Source of the DNA: Clostridia bacterium
GTDB taxonomy: Bacteria; Bacillota; Clostridia; Christensenellales; Aristaeellaceae
Reading direction: 5' to 3'
DNA: 32,596 nt
Assembly: GCA_017436605.1 (NCBI GenBank)
Contig: JAFSCW010000076.1
Span: 1-32,596 of the forward strand
The notes below the pieces were generated by a model. The model was not told the origin of the DNA and searched no databases. It was given only the letters and a program-made list of their open reading frames with translations. Both the position numbers and the translations under genes were made by a program. Of this stretch, positions 23,554 through 31,535 are shown piece by piece. Each line of letters starts with the position of its first letter. The stretch's first letter is position 1.

Positions 23554-24786
23554 TTACTTGCCCAGGATCGCAAACATACTGCGCTTATACGCCTCCACGC
23601 CCTCCTGATCGAACGGATTGACGCCAAGCAGCTGGCCGCTCACCGCGCAGGCCGCCATGAACATGTAGTAAAGCTGACCCATCGCATACTCATCCACGCG
23701 CTCCACCGTCAGCACCGCGCAGGGCACGCCGCCTTCGCTGTGCGCCGCAATCGTCGCGCGCTGCGCGGCGTCGTTGATGAACGTAAAATCCCGTCCATCC
23801 AGATAATCAAAACCGTCGCGCGCAGCTTTGTCTTCGGGCACAGGCACGCAGCCGCCGTCATTCCTGACGCAAATGAACGTTTCCAGCATCCGCCTCGGTC
23901 CCGCCTGCACATACTGTCCGATGGAGTGCAGGTCCTCGGAATAGATGCTGTATGCCGGGAAGATGCCCTTGCCGTCCTTGCCCTCGCTCTCGCCGAAGAG
24001 CTGACGCCACCAGCGCGCCAGCCGCTCAAAGCGCGGCTCAAAGCTCACCAGCATCTCTGTATCAAATCCCGCGCTGCCCAGCGCATTGCGCCATGCCGCA
24101 TAGGCAAACGCCGGATTGTTTTCTTCTTCAAGGATGCGCCTTTGCATGTCCATGCCGCCGCGAAGATACGCATCCACGTCAAGCCCGGCAGCCGCAATCG
24201 GCAGCAGCCCCACTACGGTAAACGCCGTATAGCGGCCGCCGCTGGGTACCGGGAACGGCAGAAACAGATGACCGCGCTCCTTCGCCATCTCATGCAGGCG
24301 GCTCCCCACCGTTCCGGTGAGGACAACGCGGCGCGCCATTTCCTTCTCGTCATAGCGCTGCTCCATATAGCGGCGCAGCACGCGGTAATGAGAGCCAGGT
24401 TCCAGCGTTTCAAAATTCTTGGCGATCACATGCATCACCACGCTGCGTCCCTCAAGGCGCTCCAGCGTCCTCTGCAGTTCATACGCAGACAGTGTGTTTC
24501 CCGCCCAGACGACGTCCATACCGCGCGCGCCCAGCGCATCGATCACACCGCGCGCCGCCTGATTGCTGCCGCCCACGCCGACGACCACCAGCGTATCGGC
24601 AATCTCGCGCCACTCCTTCGCCTTCTCCTTGACTGCATCGAGATATCCTTCGGTCGCCGTCATACAGTCCAGCCAGCCCGTCACGCCGTCGTACCTGACA
24701 GGCAGGCCGGCATAGAGCGCTCTGCACTGCTTTTCGAGTGCCGCCGTATCGGCCTGAGGGCCGAAGCATTCCATCTTCATCTGCAT
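23554..24786 (-). CDS. pgi: Glucose-6-phosphate isomerase (Pgi) family protein
   Basis: 410 residues, somewhat shorter than typical bacterial Pgi (about 450). SIS-domain phosphate loop VGVGGSNQAARG at 69-80, GGRYTAFTVVGLLPIA at 183-198, the family signature FGESEGKDGKGIFPA at 264-278, DLHSIGQ with catalytic His287, and NPFDQEGVEAYK with Lys401. These cover the known catalytic positions, so glucose-6-phosphate/fructose-6-phosphate isomerisation is likely; a related sugar is possible. GGGAGG lies 7 nt before the ATG. The gene is placed between the histidine kinase (21 bp) and response regulator (19 bp) genes, an odd position for a metabolic gene. Confidence 0.88.
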   Translation of the reverse strand: MQMKMECFGPQADTAALEKQCRALYAGLPVRYDGVTGWLDCMTATEGYLDAVKEKAKEWREIADTLVVVGVGGSNQAARGVIDALGARGMDVVWAGNTLSAYELQRTLERLEGRSVVMHVIAKNFETLEPGSHYRVLRRYMEQRYDEKEMARRVVLTGTVGSRLHEMAKERGHLFLPFPVPSGGRYTAFTVVGLLPIAAAGLDVDAYLRGGMDMQRRILEEENNPAFAYAAWRNALGSAGFDTEMLVSFEPRFERLARWWRQLFGESEGKDGKGIFPAYSIYSEDLHSIGQYVQAGPRRMLETFICVRNDGGCVPVPEDKAARDGFDYLDGRDFTFINDAAQRATIAAHSEGGVPCAVLTVERVDEYAMGQLYYMFMAACAVSGQLLGVNPFDQEGVEAYKRSMFAILGK

Positions 24787-24807
24787 GTGATTTCCTCCCT
24801 GTGCGGC

Positions 24808-26310
24808 TTATCTGCCGCCGTCATAGCGCGGAAGCTGTATGATGAAGCTGCTTCCCCTGCCAATACTGCTCTCAAGGCGCAGCACGCCCAGATGGCTTCT
24901 GACGATCGCGCGAACATAATACAAGCCCATTCCCCAATTGGTATTGGTGTTTTTGCTCGAATAAAACGGATCGAAGATCTGCATGCGCTGCGACGCGGAA
25001 ATGCCGTCGCCGCAGTCGGTCACATCGATCACCGTCCACATTCTTTCCTGACGGCAGCAGATCCGGATCGGCTTATCCTCCCTGCCTGCCGCCATATGCG
25101 CCTCCCAGCCGTTGGTCAGCAGATTGTAAATCGCCTCCGCCATATGAACCCTGTCGCAGAGAATCTGCACGCCTTCACAGCCGCTGATCTCCAGGCTTGC
25201 CGCAGGATACTTGCGCGCAAAACGTTCCTTTGCCGCCAGACAAACCGATTCCAACGCATGAGGAACGAGCGTGATGCTGTTTTTCTTCACACTCTGATAC
25301 AGTTCTTCCATGCGAAGGAGCATCGCTTCGTTGGATTGAGAAAGGCTTCTTTGATAATCCTGCACACGGCCGAGGTCCGGGCTCTCCTTTTTGAGCTCCG
25401 CATCCAGCCGCCGCAGCAGAATCCTGTTGGCCAGCAGCTGATTCTTGACCGAATGGACAAACACGCTGACACCCTTGCTGGCCGCATCAAACTTGCGCTG
25501 AATGGCAACGTCTTCATGCTCCTGGCGAAAGTTCTCCTGTGCATAAAGCATCAGCGAACGGAAACCCAGCGCAAAGCAGATCAGAACCGCTGCAAACACC
25601 AGCATGTAGTTGCCGAGATTCAGCGCCGGATTCAGATACCACAGGCCCTGTACGGCGCCCATGTATTCGTTGCGGTAAAAGAGGTAGACCTGCGCCGGAT
25701 CCTGCGGGTAATACACCGCATAGAGCAGGGACAGGCTGATGACCATCGTGCACTTGCGCCTGAATTCCCTGCGGTAAAACGGAATGCCGATCTGCCGGTA
25801 TTCATGCAGAAGTAGCGCCAGCGCTGACAGCAGATACAGGGCAATCCACACCAGCGTCGTTTTGACGAGAATAATCAGCATCATGCGATGCCATGCAATC
25901 AGCGTTTCAAAGACGGGCGGCAGGTAGATGATCAGCGTCAGCACGGGCAGTATGCAGGCCAGCGGCCTGAGCGCCCTGCGCCGGCATATCCTCGGATCGT
26001 AGGAATACTGCAGCGCCAGCAGTACGAGGAGGAGAGGATACAGATACCGCCCTACTGCCATCGCATAGCCCAGCTGCTTGAGGCTCAGCAGCAGATACTG
26101 CAGATTGTGGCGGATTGCCTTTGTACCAAAGAGCATGATCTGCATGTCCTGCCCGATACCGCCCTTTTTGGCGATATAAATCAGCACACTCATCCAGTGA
26201 AGCGCAAGCGCGAGGGTCATCGCCAGAATCAAGCCGGTTTCCCGGCTGCGCTTGCTTGAAAAGAGAACAAGGGAGAGCAGCACAAGCAGGCTGATCACCA
26301 GGATTGCCAA
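24808..26310 (-). CDS. Membrane sensor histidine kinase with a seven-helix input region
   Basis: 500 residues from a TTG codon at 26310, chosen because GGGGAGG stands 7 nt upstream and the first membrane helix starts at once. An ATG at 26376 lies in a hairpin without a ribosome binding site. About seven membrane segments fill residues 1-260. The phospho-acceptor is His286 in VHSVKNQLL, followed by a long helical region. The ATPase domain shows the N box (YNLLTNGWEAH, Asn396), DCGDGI, FDPFYSS and WGMGLYYVRAIV. There is no extracellular ligand domain, so it may sense a membrane-near or internal signal, or the importer itself. It follows the binding-protein gene by 99 bp with a hairpin in the gap. 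Confidence 0.88.
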   Translation of the reverse strand: MAILVISLLVLLSLVLFSSKRSRETGLILAMTLALALHWMSVLIYIAKKGGIGQDMQIMLFGTKAIRHNLQYLLLSLKQLGYAMAVGRYLYPLLLVLLALQYSYDPRICRRRALRPLACILPVLTLIIYLPPVFETLIAWHRMMLIILVKTTLVWIALYLLSALALLLHEYRQIGIPFYRREFRRKCTMVISLSLLYAVYYPQDPAQVYLFYRNEYMGAVQGLWYLNPALNLGNYMLVFAAVLICFALGFRSLMLYAQENFRQEHEDVAIQRKFDAASKGVSVFVHSVKNQLLANRILLRRLDAELKKESPDLGRVQDYQRSLSQSNEAMLLRMEELYQSVKKNSITLVPHALESVCLAAKERFARKYPAASLEISGCEGVQILCDRVHMAEAIYNLLTNGWEAHMAAGREDKPIRICCRQERMWTVIDVTDCGDGISASQRMQIFDPFYSSKNTNTNWGMGLYYVRAIVRSHLGVLRLESSIGRGSSFIIQLPRYDGGR

Positions 26311-26340
26311 TGGTTTTCCTCCCCTTCCCTTCCGATAAGA

Positions 26341-26373
26341 CAAGCAGCCCGGCTTTGCGGGCCAGGCTGCTTG
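26341..26373. repeat. Hairpin between the binding-protein and kinase genes
   Basis: CAAGCAGCC (26341-26349) and GGCTGCTTG (26365-26373) form a 9-bp stem with a GC-rich interior. No T-run follows on the - strand. It may act as a partial terminator or as a 3' stabiliser that keeps the binding-protein mRNA more abundant than the kinase mRNA. Confidence 0.5.
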
Positions 26374-26409
26374 CAAATGCTTTTGAATTCAGGACCTGGC
26401 GCGGGAGAA

Positions 26410-27387
26410 TTACTTGCCCGCCTCGACCATGTTGTCGAAGAGGACGTAATCGCTCACCGGAACCTCAGCCGCCACGTCGCCGGAGGCGATGAAGGCGCTC
26501 TGCTGAACCTTGTAGTAGCCCTCGATGGTGCCGTCCTGAGCGCCGGCGAGAACCTCAGCGCTGCTCGGCCAGGCGGCGTCGCCAGTCTGCGCAGCAGCGG
26601 TGGCCTCATCGGTGGCGCACTGCTGAGCAACCCACTTGGCAACCTGCTCGAAGTTCTCCGGCTTGGAGCCGAAGTCCATCGCCTTGTACAGCGCGCGGGT
26701 GAACTTGAGGACGGTCTCGGCGTTCTTCTCATAGTAGCCGTTCAGGACGATCCAGGAAGCCGGGGACACGCTGCGATGCGCGAAGGTCTTGTTGGAGCAC
26801 AGGGAGATCACGTCGCCCGCGCTCGCATTGATGATGGTGGTGGTGGACGGAGACCAGCAGGCGCAGGCGTCGATGGAGCCGGACATCATGGCGGTCACCA
26901 GCGCGGAAGCGTCCATCTCATAGGCCTCGATGTCGCTCCACTGCATGCCAGCTTCTTCAAGGGCATACTTGAGGATCATCTCGGAAGAGGTGCCGGAGGA
27001 GTAGCCAACCTTCTTGCCCTTCAGGTCAGCGATGGTCTCGATACCGGCCTTCTTGCTGGCCAGCACGTGATCGGCGTCGCCAATCTGGGAGAAGCAGAAG
27101 ATCTTCGCACGGCCGTTGATGCACAGCTTGTGCGCGCCCGGTCCGATGTAGCCCATATCGATAGAGCCGGATTCCATAGCGGCGATGATGGTCGGGCCGT
27201 CGGCGAACTCGACGAGCTGAACGTCAAGGCCTTCCTCAGCGAAGTATCCCTGATTGATGCCGGTCACAACGCTCCAGAGGCTGGCGTAGTTGGGCATGTA
27301 GGCGATGTTGAGCTTGGTGTTAGCCACAGCGGCGCCCGCCATGCACACAAGCATCAGAACGAGAACGAGAGAGAGCAGCTTTTTCAT
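26410..27387 (-). CDS. ABC transporter substrate-binding protein (SsuA/TauA/NMT1-like)
   Basis: 325 residues from the ATG at 27387 (GGAGG 8 nt upstream). The N-terminus MKKLLSLVLVLMLV is a signal peptide with likely cleavage after AVA (residue 22). The Cys at 15 is not in a lipobox, so the protein does not look like a lipoprotein. The mature part has the NMT1/SsuA pattern: LNIAYMPNYASLW, GYFAEEGLDVQLVEFADGP, AAMESGSIDMGYIG and DLKGKKVGYSSGTSS. This group binds sulfonates, taurine, nitrate, pyrimidines or thiamine precursors, not usually sugars. It is encoded with its own ATPase and permease. The ligand is not known. Confidence 0.9.
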   Translation of the reverse strand: MKKLLSLVLVLMLVCMAGAAVANTKLNIAYMPNYASLWSVVTGINQGYFAEEGLDVQLVEFADGPTIIAAMESGSIDMGYIGPGAHKLCINGRAKIFCFSQIGDADHVLASKKAGIETIADLKGKKVGYSSGTSSEMILKYALEEAGMQWSDIEAYEMDASALVTAMMSGSIDACACWSPSTTTIINASAGDVISLCSNKTFAHRSVSPASWIVLNGYYEKNAETVLKFTRALYKAMDFGSKPENFEQVAKWVAQQCATDEATAAAQTGDAAWPSSAEVLAGAQDGTIEGYYKVQQSAFIASGDVAAEVPVSDYVLFDNMVEAGK

Positions 27388-27442
27388 GGTGTGTTCCTCC
27401 ATTTTATTTTTTAAGCGGACACGCGCCGCCTAAATTCGCGGT

Positions 27443-28228
27443 TTACTTCCTGACCTCAAGGTACTCCTGATAGACCTGACCCCAGATTTCATTCTTCAGC
27501 TCGATGAATTCAGGCGTCATCTTGGTCTCCTGCGTACGCGGATACGGAATATTGATATCCACGATGCGCTTGATGCGGCCCGGGCGCGCGCTCATGATAA
27601 TGACCTTCTGCGCCAGAATGATCGCCTCGTCGACGTCATGGGTGATGAAGAAGCAGGTTTTCTTCTTCTTCTGCCAGGTTTCAAGCAATTCGGTCTGCAG
27701 CTGGGTACGGGTCTGCGCGTCCAGCGCGCCGAACGGCTCGTCCATCAGCAGCACCTGCGGCTCCGCCGCATACGCGCGGGCGATGGCCACGCGCTGCTTC
27801 ATGCCGCCGGAAAGCTCCTTCGGATAGTGATCGGCGAACTTCGCCAGATCGACCATCTCCAGATACTTCATGGCCTCGGTTTCAGCCTCTTTGCCCTTAA
27901 CGCCGCGCATTTCCAGCGCGAACATGACGTTCTTCTTGACGGTCAGCCACGGGAAGAGCGCATACTGCTGGAAGACCACGCCGCGCTCGGTGCCTGTGCC
28001 GGTCACTTCCTTGCCATTGCAGTAGACCTTGCCCTCGGTCGGCTCAAGCAGGCCGGCGATGATGTTGAGCAGGGTCGACTTGCCGCAGCCGGACGGGCCG
28101 ACCACGCAGATAAACTCGTTGTCATGAATGTCAAGGTCAACGCCGTTGAGAGCAACCATTTCGCCGTTGCGGCCATTGAACACCTTGCGCACGCCGTCAA
28201 TACGGATGCACACATTTTCCTTGTTCAT
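27443..28228 (-). CDS. ABC transporter ATPase (SsuB/TauB/NrtD type)
   Basis: 261 residues from the ATG at 28228, which shares one base with the permease stop (TGATG), so the two are coupled. A GTG 24 nt upstream is a possible alternative. Walker A GPSGCGKST (44-52), Q-loop VVFQQYALFPW, signature LSGGMKQRV, Walker B VLLMDEPFGALD and switch His in FITHDVDEA are all present. The C-terminal RIKRIVDINIPYPRT is typical for the nitrate/sulfonate/taurine subfamily. It energises uptake through the permease at 28228-29019. Confidence 0.95.
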   Translation of the reverse strand: MNKENVCIRIDGVRKVFNGRNGEMVALNGVDLDIHDNEFICVVGPSGCGKSTLLNIIAGLLEPTEGKVYCNGKEVTGTGTERGVVFQQYALFPWLTVKKNVMFALEMRGVKGKEAETEAMKYLEMVDLAKFADHYPKELSGGMKQRVAIARAYAAEPQVLLMDEPFGALDAQTRTQLQTELLETWQKKKKTCFFITHDVDEAIILAQKVIIMSARPGRIKRIVDINIPYPRTQETKMTPEFIELKNEIWGQVYQEYLEVRK

Positions 28229-29019
28229 CAGATCTCGCGCTTCTCCTGCCACGACGTGAGCCTCCTTTCAGCGGTCTTAATGAGCTTTTCGATGGTAATG
28301 CCGAGGATACCGATAATGATGATGTACAGCAGCATCGGCGCCGGCTCAAAGCTGTTGTTCAGGCTGCGGATACGCATGCCCAGGCCGGCAGTCGCACCGG
28401 TGGACTCTGCGGCGATCAGCGTGGTCAGCGCGACAGACGCGCCCAGACGGATCGCGGTAAGGATGAAAGGCAGCGTCGCCGGAGCGATGACGCGGATGAA
28501 GATGTCCTTATCCGTCGCGCCCAGCACGCGCGCAGCCTTGATGAGCGTCTCGTCCACATTGATGACGCCCTGATAGATCGTCACGCACATGGTCAGGAAG
28601 CAGGCGATGGTGATGACGATGATCTGCGGCTTGCGGCCAACGCCGGCAGCGATAACGATCAGCGGAACATACGCCAGCGGCGGGATGTTGCGGATGAACT
28701 GGATCCACGGCTCGATGATGAAGCGCACCGGCTTATACCATGCCATCAGGATGGCGACCGGCAGAGCGATCACAAAGCCCAGCACATAGCCGGAGAATAC
28801 GGAGATGAGGCTGGAAGAGATGTCCTTCCAGAGCACGCCGCGGGTAATCATCGTGGAGATGCTGCCCAGAACCTTGAACATGTTGGGGAAGGCGCGCGAT
28901 GTTGCCGGGATGATGGAGAGCACCCACCACAGCAACAAAGCCGCGAGGAAGGAAAGCAGCAGCCAGACCTTGCCGGGGATCCGGTCGGCCAGCCCGCTCT
29001 TCGAGTTGCGCTTGTCCAT
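28228..29019 (-). CDS. ABC transporter permease (SsuC/TauC type)
   Basis: 263 residues from the ATG at 29019 (AAGGAG 7 nt upstream; the frame to 29037 has no site). About six membrane segments. The inner-membrane component EAA motif is ARVLGATDKDIFIRVIAPATLP, the coupling loop to the ATPase. The family start LLLSFLAALLLWWVLS and the end LYIIIIGILGITIEKLI are typical of the BinPDT family for nitrate, sulfonate and taurine. It is the first gene of the transcript that continues through ATPase, binding protein, kinase, pgi, response regulator, NagB-like and nagA. A promoter with the shared activator site lies 65-115 bp upstream. Confidence 0.93.
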   Translation of the reverse strand: MDKRNSKSGLADRIPGKVWLLLSFLAALLLWWVLSIIPATSRAFPNMFKVLGSISTMITRGVLWKDISSSLISVFSGYVLGFVIALPVAILMAWYKPVRFIIEPWIQFIRNIPPLAYVPLIVIAAGVGRKPQIIVITIACFLTMCVTIYQGVINVDETLIKAARVLGATDKDIFIRVIAPATLPFILTAIRLGASVALTTLIAAESTGATAGLGMRIRSLNNSFEPAPMLLYIIIIGILGITIEKLIKTAERRLTSWQEKREI

Positions 29020-29084
29020 AGACTTTCTCCTTTTCACTCATAAAAAGCTACAGAAATTGGGGGATATGATTGTCGTTGTCTCCT

Positions 29085-29090
29085 ATTATA
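29085..29090 (-). promoter_or_regulatory. -10 element of the ABC importer / two-component / nag operon
   Basis: Perfect TATAAT on the - strand, with a very poor -35 (TTTCTT at 17 bp spacing). The expected start is near 29078, leaving a leader of about 60 nt. Activation through the adjacent 29114-29133 site is likely. Confidence 0.72.
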
Positions 29091-29113
29091 CCTCACACAT
29101 TGAACAAAAGAAA

Positions 29114-29133
29114 GTATGATTTTTCATCATCCC
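29114..29133 (-). promoter_or_regulatory. Shared activator site, copy 2 (GGGATG-N9-CATAC)
   Basis: On the - strand GGGATG-ATGAAAAAT-CATAC, ending 23 bp before the -10, directly next to the -35. It agrees at 14 of 18 positions with the copy before the pfk-like gene. It lies 11 bp downstream of the pfk-like stop, so a weak terminator hairpin is an alternative reading. Confidence 0.68.
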
Positions 29134-29144
29134 GTGTAAATCGT

Positions 29145-30302
29145 TTATTTGAAGCTTATCATCTTCGGCAGCTCTCCGCCCAGCAGCGGCCTGCACCAAT
29201 TGACAAATGCCTCCGTCACGCCGTTGCCGCGTTCGTTGATATAGCTGTCGGGCATTTTCTTTTCATGGAGCATCACATCGTGCACATCAATCAGTTCCGT
29301 GCGCACGCGGTACACCTCGCCTTCCTCGCGCATCAGCGCGACCATCTTGCCGCTTTCGCCCGCCACGCAGGCACGCACTGCTTCGCGGCCCACGGCGATA
29401 GCCTCCTGCTGATCCACAGGCGACACATGCAGCATGGACGCGCGGCCGATCAGGCCCGGCTTTTCGCTTCTGGCCTTGTAGCCCAGGCGCTTGATCACCA
29501 GCATCGCCAGATGCGCGGACACATCGCCGAAGTACGTCGAGCGGCCGGAGCGGAATACCGGCGGCACAATATTCTTTCCGTCCTTGTCCGTCAGGCCCTC
29601 GCTGCACACCACAACAACGCCGCGCTTCTTTTCAAGCACAGCCTTGACGTCCTCAATGTAGCGCTCCTCGTCAAACGGGCGCTCCGGCAGGTAGATCAGA
29701 TCCGGACCGTCCACGCCGCAGTCCCGCGCCAGCGCGGAAGCCGCCGTGATCCATCCCGCATTTCTGCCGCATGCCTCAATCACAACCACGTGAATCGGAA
29801 GCCCCTGAACATCCGCGCAGACCTCCGCCACGCTCTGAGCGATATACCGGGCAGCGCTGGCAAATCCCGGCGCATGATCCGTGACAGCGATGTCATTGTC
29901 CATCGTCTTGGGAATGCCCATCACACGGATGTCCGTACCTGCGCACGCCTGACAGATCTTGCCGCAGGTATCCATCGTTCCGTTGCCGCCATTCATGAGC
30001 ACATACTTGATGCCGAAGCGCTCAAACACCGGCAGCATCGCCTCATAATGCTCCTTCTCCAGCTCGTCGCGGCTCGTCCCGATGGCGCTGCCCGGCGTGT
30101 GCAGCAGCAATTCCAGCTGCTGCTGCCCCACATCGGTGATGTCCTTGAGATTGCCCGCAAGCAGGCCGCCCGTTCCGCCGATAGCCGCATAGATGCGATC
30201 CACCTGCGCCTCTTCCTTCGCCTGACAGATCGCTCCGTAAAGCGATGCATTGATGACGGCAGTCGGTCCGCCGCCATGAACCAGAAGCAGATTACCAGCC
30301 AT
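29145..30302 (-). CDS. 6-phosphofructokinase family protein (ATP or PPi dependent)
   Basis: 385 residues. GGGPTAVINAS at the N-terminus and GIPKTMDNDI (129-138), with catalytic Asp135 and Asp137, define the PfkA fold. The donor-site signature is mixed: GGNGTMDT has Gly at the position that is Gly in ATP enzymes and Asp in PPi enzymes, but Asn where ATP enzymes have Asp. PKTMDND has the Lys usually found in PPi enzymes, where ATP enzymes have Gly. Phosphoryl donor and sugar are thus uncertain. GGGGAGG lies 5 nt before the ATG. It has its own promoter with the shared activator site and would supply the bisphosphate for the aldolase of the same regulon. Confidence 0.88.
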   Translation of the reverse strand: MAGNLLLVHGGGPTAVINASLYGAICQAKEEAQVDRIYAAIGGTGGLLAGNLKDITDVGQQQLELLLHTPGSAIGTSRDELEKEHYEAMLPVFERFGIKYVLMNGGNGTMDTCGKICQACAGTDIRVMGIPKTMDNDIAVTDHAPGFASAARYIAQSVAEVCADVQGLPIHVVVIEACGRNAGWITAASALARDCGVDGPDLIYLPERPFDEERYIEDVKAVLEKKRGVVVVCSEGLTDKDGKNIVPPVFRSGRSTYFGDVSAHLAMLVIKRLGYKARSEKPGLIGRASMLHVSPVDQQEAIAVGREAVRACVAGESGKMVALMREEGEVYRVRTELIDVHDVMLHEKKMPDSYINERGNGVTEAFVNWCRPLLGGELPKMISFK

Positions 30303-30342
30303 ATGTACCTCCCCGTTTCATGAACGTATTGTTATATATATC

Positions 30343-30371
30343 ATTATAATCTCCAGCCGTACAAATGAAAA
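30343..30371 (-). promoter_or_regulatory. Promoter of the pfk-like gene
   Basis: TTTTCA (30366-30371), 17-bp spacer and perfect TATAAT (30343-30348) on the - strand. The -35 is weak and is directly followed upstream by the shared activator site. Confidence 0.75.
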
Positions 30372-30391
30372 GGATGGTCTTTTTTCATCCC
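30372..30391 (-). promoter_or_regulatory. Shared activator site, copy 1 (GGGATG-N9-CATCC)
   Basis: On the - strand GGGATG-AAAAAAGAC-CATCC, a perfect GGATG/CATCC inverted repeat next to the -35. It overlaps the last codons and stop of manA. TTTTCATTT follows, so it could also act as a weak manA terminator. Confidence 0.68.
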
Positions 30392-31374
30392 TGCATATGA
30401 CCGCGGGCAGAGAGCAGCACCTGTGCGCTGCCGCTGAGCACATATTCCCCTATTCCCGCGGGCACAAACGCGCTGGCGCCCCTGTCAAGCGTCAGCCGCT
30501 CTCCGCCGAATGTGATCCCGCAGGAACCGCTCACGCAAAGAAGCGCGTGAAAGCTTCTGCCGTCAGCATGCAGCGGCATATCGCCTTCCACGTTCAGCAT
30601 GCTGACGGAAAACCATTCGCAGTCCGCCAGCATGATTCTTGTGCCGCCCCGGACGACCTCTTCTTCCCGTTCGCCCGTATGACGCTGCGGCGCCGGCTGC
30701 AGCCTGGCTACTTCCAGCCCCTTGTCGATGTGCATTTCCCTCGGCTTTCCATCCGGGCCAAGGTAACCAAAGTCATACAGCCGATAGGTGATATCGCTGT
30801 TTTGCTGAACCTCAGCGACGACCAGTCCCTCCCCGATGGCATGCACCACGCCGGACGGAATGAAGAAGGCGTCTCCCGCGCGCACTTCAAAAAAGGCCAG
30901 CAAATCACACAGCGTGCCCGCCTCAATGGCGTCGCGCACCTGCTTTTCGCTTGTATTTTCTTTAAAGCCGTAATACACGCCTGCGCCCGGCGCGGCATCG
31001 AGCACGACCCACATCTCCGTCTTTCCCTGACTACCTTCCACCCGCCGTGCATAGGCGTCGTCGGGATGTACCTGAAGGGCCAGCGTCCTTTTCGCGTCAA
31101 TCAGCTTGATCAGCAGCGGAAATACTTCTCCCTCCAGCGCATCCTCGTGCATCCGCTTCGGATGCTCCTGCAGATAATCGCGCAGCGTTCTGCCCTGATC
31201 AGGCCCCGATGCAATCACCGACAGCCAGCCCTCATGACAGCTGACCTCCCAGCTCTCCGCCAGCGGCCTGACGTCCGTCTCCTTGCCAAAGTCGCGAAGC
31301 AGGCGCTCTCCGCCCCACGGATACGCCCGGAAAGCCGGTTTAAGCAGCATAGGACAAATCTCTGTTTTTCTCAT
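30385..31374 (-). CDS. manA: Mannose-6-phosphate isomerase, type I
   Basis: 329 residues from the ATG at 31374 (GGAGA 7 nt upstream; the frame to 31398 has no site). The zinc site of type I enzymes is visible: QVHPDD with His103, KTEMW with Glu120, and VVHAIGEG with His178. LKPAFRAYPWGGERL at the start is typical of firmicute ManA. It interconverts mannose-6-phosphate and fructose-6-phosphate in the cytoplasm. It has its own promoter without the shared site and ends just before the pfk-like promoter, so it is functionally related but probably not part of the regulon. Confidence 0.93.
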   Translation of the reverse strand: MRKTEICPMLLKPAFRAYPWGGERLLRDFGKETDVRPLAESWEVSCHEGWLSVIASGPDQGRTLRDYLQEHPKRMHEDALEGEVFPLLIKLIDAKRTLALQVHPDDAYARRVEGSQGKTEMWVVLDAAPGAGVYYGFKENTSEKQVRDAIEAGTLCDLLAFFEVRAGDAFFIPSGVVHAIGEGLVVAEVQQNSDITYRLYDFGYLGPDGKPREMHIDKGLEVARLQPAPQRHTGEREEEVVRGGTRIMLADCEWFSVSMLNVEGDMPLHADGRSFHALLCVSGSCGITFGGERLTLDRGASAFVPAGIGEYVLSGSAQVLLSARGHMQG

Positions 31375-31506
31375 TGTTCTTTCTCCGCAGCGAGACAACG
31401 GTCAGCAAAACCATCATTGCATATCCACGCTGCGCGCCATGCATACCGCCGCATCACCGACGCATAATCCGCAGCATATGGATCAGAATCGGGCTATATA
31501 TGTTTT

Positions 31507-31535
31507 ATTATAACGCTTTTCTTCGCATTCGTAAA
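31507..31535 (-). promoter_or_regulatory. Promoter of manA
   Basis: On the - strand TTTACG (31530-31535), 17-bp spacer and TATAAT (31507-31512). The leader is about 130 nt. The rest of the 437-bp gap (31375-31811) shows no recognisable gene; short frames in it match nothing known to me. Confidence 0.7.

Noticed and set aside
23533..25815. 760-codon + strand frame opposite pgi and the histidine kinase
   Set aside because: Same reasoning; no ribosome binding site or family, and both opposite genes have clear catalytic motifs.
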